From Methyloligella sp. GL2 (GTDB taxonomy: Bacteria; Pseudomonadota; Alphaproteobacteria; Rhizobiales; Methyloligellaceae), in the NCBI RefSeq assembly GCF_013341275.1, contig NZ_CP054476.1, forward strand, positions 1,067,501-1,131,500: DNA of 64,000 nucleotides, in the 5' to 3' direction. Positions 45,545 through 53,516 of this stretch are shown piece by piece (the first letter of the stretch is position 1; the number at the start of each line of letters is the position of its first letter). Both the position numbers and the translations under genes were made by a program. Under the pieces are notes generated by a model. That model ran no database searches. It saw only the letters and a program-made list of their open reading frames with translations, and was not told where the DNA came from.

Positions 45545-46177
45545 TTACTCGTCCCAGACGATCAGGCGGATCGGGGTCGGGTTATAGCCGTTGCAAGGGT
45601 TGTTCACCTGGGGGCAGTTGGAAATCAGCACCAGAACGTCTCGCTCGGCGCGAAGATCGATATAGCTCCCCGGACAGGAGACGCCGTCGACGATGGCGAG
45701 ATGGCCGTTGGGCTCGACGGGGACGTTCATGAACAGGTTGATATTGCAGGTGATGTCGGCCTTGCCCATGCCGTTCTCGGCCGCCGCATGCAGGAAGTTG
45801 TCGCGGCAGTTATGCATGTGTTTCTTGTCGAGGCCGAAGCGCACCTGATTGCTCTCTGCGCTGCAGGCACCGCCCAGCGTGTCGTGATTGCCGACGGTAT
45901 CGTCGATCACCGTCATCAGCGGCTCGCCGCCGGTGGAATAGAGCACCGTGCCGGTGGTGATGAAGATGTTCTTCTGGGCCAGCAGCGTCTGCTGATAGTC
46001 GTAACGATCTTCGTGGTCGTAGGCGTCATAGACGAGCGTATCGACCGCCTGGCAGCCTTCCAGATCGACGACGCGCAGCACCTCGCCCTTCTTGACGAGG
46101 CGGGACCAGGGCATCCGCTTGGGATGGGTGAGGTCGTAATTGGCGGTTGCCGGATCGCGAGTCTGTGTGTCCGTCAT
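45545..46177 (-). CDS. DUF1989 protein (urea carboxylase-associated; carboxyguanidine deiminase subunit)
   Basis: About 210 residues from the ATG at 46177, which has a GGGAGG ribosome site 11 bases downstream of the preceding gene. Family segments include LEGCQAVDTLVYDAYDHEDR, HNCRDNFLHAA and NLFMNVPVEPNG. Proteins of this type come in pairs beside the carboxylase and were shown in Pseudomonas to form carboxyguanidine deiminase (CgdAB), making allophanate. The pair here fits that; which subunit is A or B I cannot say. Confidence 0.85.
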   Translation of the reverse strand: MTDTQTRDPATANYDLTHPKRMPWSRLVKKGEVLRVVDLEGCQAVDTLVYDAYDHEDRYDYQQTLLAQKNIFITTGTVLYSTGGEPLMTVIDDTVGNHDTLGGACSAESNQVRFGLDKKHMHNCRDNFLHAAAENGMGKADITCNINLFMNVPVEPNGHLAIVDGVSCPGSYIDLRAERDVLVLISNCPQVNNPCNGYNPTPIRLIVWDE

Positions 46178-46188
46178 GTTGGCCTCCC

Positions 46189-47010
46189 TCACTTGCCGAG
46201 CTGCGCCAGAAGCGCGTTGGTGTTGGCGAAGGCGCGGCTGGCCTCCACGGTTGCGTTGGCGAGGGGCAGCTCCGATTCCGGCTGCCAAATGGTTGCCTGC
46301 GCTTCCGGCGGCGCGAACTCCGCGCCCGGATCGAGCGGGTGGGGGCAATTGGAGAGCGCCACCAGCACGTCCATCTCGGCGCGCAAATCGATGAAGGCGG
46401 GCTCGCCGGTGCCACCGGCAAAGCTTAAGGAGCCGTCCTCGGCCACGTCCACGCCGGTGAAGAAGGCGATGGAGGGGACGATGGATTTGCGGGTGAGGCC
46501 GAACTTGGCCAGGGCCAGCTCGAAATTATCGCGGCTGTTGTGCAGGAACGGCTCCCCGCCGAACTTGGCCTGGGTCGGCTTTGCCGACGAGCCGCCGAGG
46601 ATCAGGTCATGATGGCCGGAGGTATCCTCGACGATGGAGAACAGCGCCCGGCCCATATCGGACAGGATCAGCATGGATTTGCCGAGAAAGGCGTTCCACT
46701 GAACCTTGGCGGTGTCGGCGGTGTTGAGCCGTTCCTCGGGCAGATCGGCATTCACCGCCACCATGGCGAGGCTGCCGCCGCCTTTGGGGTCGGCAAGGCG
46801 CAGCACCTGGCCCTTGCGGACGACGAAGGCGGTCTGCCCGCCCGGCTGCAGGGTTTCGCTGTAAAGCACATCCGCCTCTGGCAGCTCCCGCGGCGTTGCC
46901 AGATCGGCATCGCTCACCGTGCGCTTGCGAGCCGGCGCAGAGCGGCCCGCGGCGCGCAAGGCGTCGTAGGTCGATGCGTTGTCGGTCGGGGTATCGGCTT
47001 GGTCGGTCAT
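46189..47010 (-). CDS. DUF1989 protein (second carboxyguanidine deiminase subunit)
   Basis: A 273-residue paralogue of the next gene. It shares the motifs LPEERLNTADTAKVQWN, GHHDLILGG, HNSRDNFELAL and SIAFFTGVDVAEDG. It carries ~45 extra polar residues at the N-terminus. It lies between the ABC ATPase and the shorter DUF1989 gene and should pair with it to hydrolyse carboxyguanidine. Confidence 0.85.
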   Translation of the reverse strand: MTDQADTPTDNASTYDALRAAGRSAPARKRTVSDADLATPRELPEADVLYSETLQPGGQTAFVVRKGQVLRLADPKGGGSLAMVAVNADLPEERLNTADTAKVQWNAFLGKSMLILSDMGRALFSIVEDTSGHHDLILGGSSAKPTQAKFGGEPFLHNSRDNFELALAKFGLTRKSIVPSIAFFTGVDVAEDGSLSFAGGTGEPAFIDLRAEMDVLVALSNCPHPLDPGAEFAPPEAQATIWQPESELPLANATVEASRAFANTNALLAQLGK

Positions 47011-47143
47011 CGCCGGGATCCTCCGCTGTTTGAATTGCGGGTCGTCCCGACGGGGCCCTGGCGCTTATGCGGACCGGGTCGTCCCGGCCGAGCCAAGAAG
47101 AGTGTTATAGCCCGATAGGGCGACAAGAGAAAGAGGCTCGCCG

Positions 47144-47914
47144 TCACAGCACGTCTCCTTCGGCAAGCTTGATGCCCCGATGGCGGTTTTCCCGCCGGCG
47201 GGTGATGGGAATGTCGTGGGTGATGCTGGCGCCGTAGCGCTCGCGCTCCTCAGGGCGGTTGCGGCGGCGGTCGAGGGTGATCAGCCGCGTGCCGAGATAG
47301 AAGGCCTCCGACAGGTCGTGGCTGACCATGAACACGGTCATCTTGCTGTCCTGCCAGAGCTTGATCACTAACTCGTGCATATCGGCGCGGATGCCGGGGT
47401 CGAGGGCGCCGAAAGGCTCGTCGAGCAGCAGCACTTTGGGCTTGGTGATCAGCGCTTGGGCGATGGCCAGACGCTGCTGCATGCCGCCGGACAGGGCGGA
47501 CGGATATTTGTCCATGGCCTGCTCCAGCCCGACCAGCTCGATATAATGCTCCGCCTCCGCGATGGCGCGTTTCCTCGCGCCGCCGAACAGCCTGCCGGCG
47601 ATGGGGGCTTGGCCGAATTCGAGCCCTAAGGTGACGTTCTCGCGCACGGTGAGATGCGGGAACACCGAGTAGCGCTGGAACACCACGCCGCGGTCGGGCC
47701 CCGGCTCGGGCGGCAGCGGCGTGCCGTCGATCAGGATCTCGCCGCGGCTCGGTTGCTCCTGGCCGAGCAGCATGCGCAAAAGCGTGGACTTGCCGCAGCC
47801 GGAGGCGCCGACGATGAGCACGAAGGCGTGGGGCTCGATCTCCAAGGAGACGCGCTCCAGCACCACTTGGTCGTCATATTCCTTCCAGACGTCGCGGATG
47901 GAGATTGTGGTCAT
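47144..47914 (-). CDS. ABC transporter ATP-binding protein (nitrate/taurine/guanidine type)
   Basis: A 256-residue ATPase with Walker A GASGCGKST, signature LSGGMQQRLAIAQ, Walker B VLLLDEPFGALD and the switch His in MVSHDLSEA. It belongs to the SsuB/TauB/NrtD group. It follows the permease after 3 bases, so the two are translated together. Confidence 0.92.
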   Translation of the reverse strand: MTTISIRDVWKEYDDQVVLERVSLEIEPHAFVLIVGASGCGKSTLLRMLLGQEQPSRGEILIDGTPLPPEPGPDRGVVFQRYSVFPHLTVRENVTLGLEFGQAPIAGRLFGGARKRAIAEAEHYIELVGLEQAMDKYPSALSGGMQQRLAIAQALITKPKVLLLDEPFGALDPGIRADMHELVIKLWQDSKMTVFMVSHDLSEAFYLGTRLITLDRRRNRPEERERYGASITHDIPITRRRENRHRGIKLAEGDVL

Positions 47915-47917
47915 GGC

Positions 47918-48736
47918 TTAGCTCCTCCCGCCTGCGAACCAGGGGAAGGCGCGCTTCTGAAACAGCCTCAGCGCGGCATCGATGATCACCGCCAGCAGCG
48001 TGATCCAGGCGACATAGGGCAGGATCACATCCATGGCGAGGAAGCGGCGCAGCAGGAAGATGCGGTAGCCGAGGCCGCTCTGGGAGGCGATGGCCTCCGC
48101 CGAGATCAGGAACAGCCAGGCGGCGCCCAAGCTGAGACGCACGGAGTCGATCAGGCGCGGCCAGATTTGCGGCAGCACCACGCGGGTGATGATCTGCCAG
48201 CTATTGGCGCCGAGGGTCTCGGCCTTGACGATCTGCTCGCGTGGAATCTCCTCGACCCGGAGCGCGATATCCCGGGTGATGAACGGGGCGACGCCGATGG
48301 CGATGAGCACGATCTTGGCGGTTTCGCCGAGGCCGAAGACGATGAAGAGAATGGGGAGCACCGCCAATGGCGGGATCATCGCGATGACTGCGATGAAGGG
48401 GGCGAAGGTCGCCCGCATGATCGGCAAGATGCCGATGCAGATGCCGAAAATCAGACTGAACAGCGTGGCACTGGCGACGCCTGCGAACAGCCGCACCAGG
48501 CTGGCATAGGTGTCGGTCCAGAGCAGATAGTTGCCGGTGCGCTTGTCGGGCTGAAATGCCATGCGGTCGATGGCATCGACGAAGGAGGTCCAGCCAGGCA
48601 GCAGCTTGTCGTTGGGATTGACCGCTAGGCGCTCGGCGGAACCGAACGCATAGACGGCGATGACCAAGGCGAAGGGGAGCAGGGCCAGGAACAATGCCGG
48701 ACCCCGCTCGACCTTCTGATTTATGAGACGACGCAT
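47918..48736 (-). CDS. ABC transporter permease (SsuC/TauC/NrtB type)
   Basis: A 272-residue membrane protein with about six helices and the EAA loop (VKAETLGANSWQIITRVVLP) that docks on the ATPase. It is the second gene of the riboswitch-led operon. Confidence 0.9.
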   Translation of the reverse strand: MRRLINQKVERGPALFLALLPFALVIAVYAFGSAERLAVNPNDKLLPGWTSFVDAIDRMAFQPDKRTGNYLLWTDTYASLVRLFAGVASATLFSLIFGICIGILPIMRATFAPFIAVIAMIPPLAVLPILFIVFGLGETAKIVLIAIGVAPFITRDIALRVEEIPREQIVKAETLGANSWQIITRVVLPQIWPRLIDSVRLSLGAAWLFLISAEAIASQSGLGYRIFLLRRFLAMDVILPYVAWITLLAVIIDAALRLFQKRAFPWFAGGRS

Positions 48737-48761
48737 TGAATGGAACCGTCTAGCGGATGCC

Positions 48762-49847
48762 TTACAGCTTACCGTCGGCGGCCATCTTCATGTAGTCGGT
48801 GTTGAAGCGGAACTTCACGTTCCCCTCGTCGCCGAGCACCGAGCCGTCGGGGAATTCGATGCCGACCACATCGGCGCTGGGCGCGCCTTCGCCGAGAAGG
48901 CCGTGGTCGAACAGGAAGCCGCGCACGTTATCCATGATCTCGTGGGCGTTGTCGCTCTCGGTGAACTCCACCGCATCAGCCGGATCGTAGAACATCTTGG
49001 TGGTGGCAAGCTGTGCTTCGTATCCGGGAAGATCGGTGCCGGAGGCTTTGGCCATGGATTCGCGGGCGGCTTTGCCTTCCGGCGTATCGGAGCTCATGAG
49101 CTTCATGGTCTCGTACCAGGCGCCGACCAGGGCCTTGCCGAAATCCGGATTGTCCTTCAGCGTCTCGGTGTTGACCGCGCACATATCCATGATCTCGCCG
49201 GGGATCTGCGAAGAGTCGAAGACGTTATGGGCGTCCTTATCCTTCAGGATCTCGCTGGACATGGGATTCCAGGTGGCCAACGCGGTGATATCGGGGGTCT
49301 TCCAGGCCGAGATCATATCGGCGTCAGACGTGTTGACGACGGTGACGTCCTTCTCGGACAGGTCGATGGTCTCGAGCGCCCGGGCCAGCAGGTAATGGGA
49401 GACGGAAAGCTCCACCAGATTGACGTTCTGGCCCTTGATATCCTCCAGCTTGTCCTTGCCCTTGAGGATGATGGTGTCGTTGCCGTTGGAGTAGTCGCCC
49501 ATGATCAGCACGGAGGTGTCGACACCGCCGACCGCCGGAATGGCGAGCAGATCCATATTGGTGAGCAGCACGGCGTCATAAGCGCCGGCCGTGAACTGGT
49601 TGATGGATTCGATGTAGTCGTTGAACTGCGTCACCTCGATGGTGATGCCGTATTTGTCGGCCCATTTCTTGACGATGCCGTTTTCTGTGGCATAGCCCCA
49701 GGGCATCCAGCCTGCATAGATCGACCAGGCCAGTTTGAAGTCCTTCTTCTCCTCGGCCTGCGCGGTATTGGGCGCGAGCGTGCCGAGCAGCAGGGCCGCG
49801 CCGAGTACGGCGCCGCCAAAAAGCTTAGCGATTTTCCCGAAATGCAT
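48762..49847 (-). CDS. ABC transporter substrate-binding protein
   Basis: A 361-residue periplasmic binding protein. The signal peptide ends at PNTAQAEEK. The mature chain starts with LAWSIYAGWMPWGY, like TauA/NrtA/SsuA relatives. It is the first gene after the guanidine-I riboswitch and should bind guanidine or a close derivative. Its ribosome site (GGAGG, 49853-49857) can pair with an upstream CCTCCGA. Confidence 0.9.
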   Translation of the reverse strand: MHFGKIAKLFGGAVLGAALLLGTLAPNTAQAEEKKDFKLAWSIYAGWMPWGYATENGIVKKWADKYGITIEVTQFNDYIESINQFTAGAYDAVLLTNMDLLAIPAVGGVDTSVLIMGDYSNGNDTIILKGKDKLEDIKGQNVNLVELSVSHYLLARALETIDLSEKDVTVVNTSDADMISAWKTPDITALATWNPMSSEILKDKDAHNVFDSSQIPGEIMDMCAVNTETLKDNPDFGKALVGAWYETMKLMSSDTPEGKAARESMAKASGTDLPGYEAQLATTKMFYDPADAVEFTESDNAHEIMDNVRGFLFDHGLLGEGAPSADVVGIEFPDGSVLGDEGNVKFRFNTDYMKMAADGKL

Positions 49848-49849
49848 GT

Positions 49850-49937
49850 CTACCTCCGACTGCTTCTCTTTTCGTTCGGAGGCCCCGGGCGGAATGGGAA
49901 GTCCTTTGATGCTTTCGCATCGTGGGGCCTCCCGGGC
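49850..49937 (-). promoter_or_regulatory. Expression platform of the guanidine riboswitch
   Basis: Two mutually exclusive pairings are visible. The aptamer 3' end (GCCCGGGAGGCCCC, 49937-49924) can pair with GCCCGGGGCCTCC (49890-49878). The CCTCCGA at 49882-49876 can instead pair with the ribosome site TCGGAGG at 49859-49853. A GNRA hairpin (GATGC-GAAA-GCATC) lies between. Translational control is suggested because no U-run follows. Confidence 0.55.
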
Positions 49938-50030
49938 TTTTGTCCCGCCGTGTACCCGGCCTGCGCCGCCGGGCTGCAGCTCTCGGACCAGACGATGCTT
50001 GCGGCATCCGGAACCCTAGCTGCTGGCCTC
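49926..50030 (-). promoter_or_regulatory. Guanidine-I (ykkC) riboswitch
   Basis: On the minus strand the conserved blocks appear in order: GCTAGGGTTCCG, then CTGGTCCGAGAGCTGCAG, then ACACGGCGGGACAAAAGCCC followed by GGGAGG. These match the ykkC consensus, whose ligand is free guanidinium. It precedes the ABC transporter and carboxylase operon by ~80 bases. Confidence 0.95.
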
Positions 50031-50285
50031 TATGTAGCAAGAGCGGTGCCAGTCCGCTGATATCTTGTTTTTCAAAGGCTTATGCGGCGGGGCCTCAAAG
50101 TACGCCTGCGCCGTATGCACAAAATATGGGCAGCCGCCTAACGAATTGTGGATTCGAGAGCTGGCAGTTTAGCGATTGCGATCAGCGATTTCATCGTCTG
50201 ACAGTGGGGTCTGACACGGGGTAGGGGCTTGCGCTAAGCTCGGCGCTGATACGGAGCCCTTCACCCCAGACGACGAGTTTCCCCC

Positions 50286-51617
50286 ATGGCGAAATCCGGC
50301 AATGTCGGAATCCTCGAGCTCAACGCCTATCGCGAGAGCGCGGGCGAAAAGATCGATCCGCTTCTGCAGCGGCATCTGGCCAATTCAGGCGCGGCCTCGG
50401 TGCTGTTCTATCAGGAGCCGATCGAGATGGTGTCGGCGCGCGGCGTCTGGATGGAGGATGCGGGCGGCACGCGCTATCTCGACTTCTATAACAACGTGCC
50501 CTCGGTCGGGCATTGCCATCCGCGGGTGGTCGAGGCGGTGTCGGCGCAGATCGCCACACTCAATATTCACACCCGTTATCTGAATGCGAAGCTCGAGGCT
50601 TATATCGAGGCGCTGAAGGCGACGCTGCCGGATGCGCTCTCCAATGTGGTGCTGGCCTGCAGCGGCAGCGAGGCCAACGATCTTGCCATGCGCGTTGCCA
50701 TGAAGGCGACGGACGCGCGCGGCTTCGTGGTCACCGATCAGGCCTATCATGGCAATACCGCGCTGGTGACGGAGGTCTCGCCGGCGGCCTTTCTGCAAGG
50801 CGCGCTGCCCGACCATGTGGTCGCGATTCCAGCGCCCGACCTTGCGAACTTCGAAGGAGAGGATCTGGGCGAAGCTTTCGCCTCTGCCCTGAGCGAAGCG
50901 GCGGCGGAGCTGAAGCGGCGCGGGCATGGATTTGCCGGCTTCATCTGCGATTCCATCTTCTCCAGCGACGGCATCTTTCCCGGCGATCCGGGCTTTCTGC
51001 AAAAGGCGGTCGCGGCGACTCATGCGGCGGGTGGGCTGTATATCGCCGATGAGGTGCAGCCGGGCTTTGCCAGGACGGGCGAGGCGTTTTGGGGGTTTGG
51101 CCGCCACGGCGTGACGCCGGATATCGTCACTATGGGCAAGCCGATGGGGAACGGGTTTCCCATGGCGGGGATGGTGGCGCGCCCCGATCTGCTGGCCGGA
51201 TTCTGCAATGATGTCGGCTACTTCAACACCTTTGGCGGCAATCCGGTGGCAGCTTGCGCCGGGCTCGCCGTGTTGGAGGTGATCGCCGAGGAGGGTTTGC
51301 AGGAGAATGCGCGGCTCGTCGGTGGGCACCTGAAAGAGAAGCTGGATGGGCTCGCCGAGACGATAGATACGATCGGTGCGGTGCGCGGGGCTGGGCTGTT
51401 CATCGGCGTCGATATCGAGACGGATGGTGCGCCAGATGCGGCGAAGGCCAAGCGCATCATCGAAGGGCTGAAACAGCGCCGCGTGCTGGCCGGTGCGGCC
51501 GGGAAGCACGCCAACACGCTGAAGCTGCGGCCGCCGCTTTGCCTCTCCGAGCAGGACGCCGATTTCTTCTTCGAAGCGCTGGCAGAGACGCTGAAAGCGC
51601 TCCCCACCGAAACCTAG
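50286..51617 (+). CDS. Class III PLP-dependent aminotransferase
   Basis: A 443-residue class III aminotransferase, divergent from the guanidine operon. The cofactor Asp lies in YIADEVQPGFARTG and the Schiff-base Lys in TMGKPMGNGFPMA; CSGSEANDLAMRVAMKAT is the phosphate-binding segment. Close groups include alanine-glyoxylate and omega-amino-acid transaminases; the amino donor is unknown. It is probably a single-gene unit. Confidence 0.88.
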   Translation: MAKSGNVGILELNAYRESAGEKIDPLLQRHLANSGAASVLFYQEPIEMVSARGVWMEDAGGTRYLDFYNNVPSVGHCHPRVVEAVSAQIATLNIHTRYLNAKLEAYIEALKATLPDALSNVVLACSGSEANDLAMRVAMKATDARGFVVTDQAYHGNTALVTEVSPAAFLQGALPDHVVAIPAPDLANFEGEDLGEAFASALSEAAAELKRRGHGFAGFICDSIFSSDGIFPGDPGFLQKAVAATHAAGGLYIADEVQPGFARTGEAFWGFGRHGVTPDIVTMGKPMGNGFPMAGMVARPDLLAGFCNDVGYFNTFGGNPVAACAGLAVLEVIAEEGLQENARLVGGHLKEKLDGLAETIDTIGAVRGAGLFIGVDIETDGAPDAAKAKRIIEGLKQRRVLAGAAGKHANTLKLRPPLCLSEQDADFFFEALAETLKALPTET

Positions 51618-52426
51618 CCGAAGATCAGCGCGACGGCCGCGCCTGCGGCGAGCACGGCGAAAGAGACGCAAGCCATCACCCAGACCGGCGGGGAGGGGGC
51701 GTGAAGCGCCGAGCCTTTCTCGGCCATCTTCATTTTTGCCTGCATGTCCGGCTTCGCCATCTCGCCCATTTCGCGTTTGGGCCGCACGGTCATCATGCCG
51801 TGCTTCAGGTGATGGGCGACCAGCCACCAATTCATCGGATAGGCGAACAGCGCGCCGACCATCAGCGCCAGCGACATGCGGAACCAGAATAGCGGCTCGG
51901 CCGGGTTATGGGCCGCCTCGTTGCCGGCGAAGGCCAGGGCCGAGACCGGCAGCATGCCGCCCATCAAGCAGTTCATGGAAAGCAGCTCGGAGGTGAAGGT
52001 GCCCTTCAGCGCCCGGGCATAGGAGCCGAACATCTCGCCCATGAACAGGGCCTGGAAGATCGACCAGCCGAAGGCGAAGCCGAGCACGTATTCGAGCGCG
52101 AAATCCGCCGCCAAGGGCAGGGACACGAGTGCGCCGATCACCGCACCGACCAGGATGCCGATACCGTCTCCGGCGACGCAATGCATGGTCGAGCCCAGGG
52201 TCTGGCGCCAGCGCGCGGCGACATATTGTTCATGGGTGCCGGGCAGCGGCTCGCGGCAGCCGAGCACATAGAGGAAGGCGCCGAACGGGCCGGAATAGGC
52301 GGTGAACAGCACGAAGGCCCATTTCATCACCGGGTGCTCAGGCGTTCCCCGGATGTCGATGGCGACGAAGGCCACGGACAGGGCGGCCAGGATGAACCAA
52401 AGCAGCATCACGCCGTCGATGAGCAT
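51614..52426 (-). CDS. DUF4396-type membrane protein
   Basis: A 270-residue protein with about seven membrane segments. The stretch TMHCVAGDGIGILVGAVIGA and the late PMNWWLVAHHLKHGMMT are typical of DUF4396 proteins, whose His/Met richness has suggested metal handling. The 3' end overlaps the convergent aminotransferase by 4 bases. Function is not known. Confidence 0.75.
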   Translation of the reverse strand: MLIDGVMLLWFILAALSVAFVAIDIRGTPEHPVMKWAFVLFTAYSGPFGAFLYVLGCREPLPGTHEQYVAARWRQTLGSTMHCVAGDGIGILVGAVIGALVSLPLAADFALEYVLGFAFGWSIFQALFMGEMFGSYARALKGTFTSELLSMNCLMGGMLPVSALAFAGNEAAHNPAEPLFWFRMSLALMVGALFAYPMNWWLVAHHLKHGMMTVRPKREMGEMAKPDMQAKMKMAEKGSALHAPSPPVWVMACVSFAVLAAGAAVALIFG

Positions 52427-52490
52427 CGGAGCCCCCGGAGCTGCGGCGAAGAGCCTTCGCCGATTCGCTTCAGTCTAACCCGAGGCCCGC

Positions 52491-52525
52491 AATAAGAAAG
52501 GCCCCGCCGGAACAGCGGGGCCCGA
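52491..52525 (-). terminator. Terminator after the YidB-like gene
   Basis: On the minus strand GGCCCCGC-TGTTCCG-GCGGGGCC, a perfect 8-bp stem, is followed by TTTCTTATT. It lies 24 bases after the stop of the YidB-like gene. Confidence 0.88.
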
Positions 52526-52545
52526 AGCGATGTGTGCCGGTCCGG

Positions 52546-53019
52546 CTAAGATTTGAAGAAGGAGTCGAGCTCGGTCTGATTGGGCACCTTGCCGCCGGGG
52601 GTCATCTTGTCGATCAGGCCGGGGAGCACGGTGGCGAGCTGATTGAGAAGATCCTGCTCGTCGATCCCGGCCTGGCGGGCCAGATCGCTGATGGTGGTCG
52701 AGCCCAGCGCATCCTTCAGGCTGCCGGGGGCGACCGGCTCGTTCTCGCCGGTCTGCACCCAGGAATCGACGGTGGATTGCAGGCCGCCCTTGCTCAAGGT
52801 CTCGAGCAGGCCGCCGAGCCCGCCGAACAGACCGCCTTCGGCGGCGGCCGTGGTGTCCACCTGCGGCGGGGCGGTCTCCGGTGCGGCGCCGTCGTCCTTC
52901 GGCGCACCGAAATCGTTTTCGCCGCCGGTCAGCATCTTACCGATCAGCAGCGCGCCCACGGCGATCATCAGCGGCTTGGTGATGTTTCCGCCGGGTACGG
53001 CATCGTCGAAAAGTCCCAT
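52546..53019 (-). CDS. YidB-like (DUF937) protein
   Basis: About 157 residues from the ATG at 53019 (MGLFDDAVPGG). A Gly-rich middle (GGLFGGLGGLLETL) and the C-terminal ISDLARQAGIDEQDLLNQLA helix pair are typical of YidB. The role of this family is unclear. Single gene with its own terminator. Confidence 0.78.
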   Translation of the reverse strand: MGLFDDAVPGGNITKPLMIAVGALLIGKMLTGGENDFGAPKDDGAAPETAPPQVDTTAAAEGGLFGGLGGLLETLSKGGLQSTVDSWVQTGENEPVAPGSLKDALGSTTISDLARQAGIDEQDLLNQLATVLPGLIDKMTPGGKVPNQTELDSFFKS

Positions 53020-53198
53020 TGGAGGTTTCCTTTCCCATAGTCTCGCCCCGGTTGAGGAGGACGGCGCAACATGCATGGGGCAGGCAAGCTTAGGAGCGCC
53101 GGCGGTCTCAACCCTTGGTTGCCGATTTCATAGGATTGAGCTGGAAAGGGGAATATGATCGCTGATTGTGACCGATCAATATGGAGGAGGGGAATCCA

Positions 53199-53444
53199 AT
53201 GTCGATTATTGCTTGGGTTATCTTAGGTCTGATCGCCGGCTTCATTGCCAGCAAGATCGTCAACAAGTCCGGCCAGGGTATGTTGATGGATATCGTGCTC
53301 GGTATCGTCGGCGCCGTCGTGGGCGGCGTGGTGTTCAATTTCTTCGGTGCCGCCGGGGTGACCGGGCTGAACCTCTACAGCTTCATCGTTGCGATCGCCG
53401 GCGCGGTGATCGTGCTTTGGATCTACCACGCGGTGAGCCGCTAG
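53199..53444 (+). CDS. GlsB/YeaQ/YmgE-family small membrane protein
   Basis: About 81 residues from the ATG at 53199, which has a strong ribosome site (GGAGGAGGGG). Three membrane helices, with IAWVILGLIAGFIASKI and GIVGAVVGGVVFNFFG, match the transglycosylase-associated (GlsB/YmgE) family, often stress-induced. The in-frame ATG at 53181 lies inside the ribosome site and is not used. Confidence 0.9.
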   Translation: MSIIAWVILGLIAGFIASKIVNKSGQGMLMDIVLGIVGAVVGGVVFNFFGAAGVTGLNLYSFIVAIAGAVIVLWIYHAVSR

Positions 53445-53472
53445 ACGCCTCGGCCCCCAAGGGCGGCGGAGC

Positions 53473-53503
53473 GCCGGCATCGTCCTTCGCAGGCGATGCC
53501 GGC
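53473..53503. terminator. Hairpin between convergent genes, probable shared terminator
   Basis: GCCGGCATCG and CGATGCCGGC form a perfect 10-bp stem around 11 bases, between the convergent GlsB-like and OmpA-domain genes. U-runs are short, so strength is uncertain. Confidence 0.65.
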
Positions 53504-53516
53504 ACTTTCCGTATCC

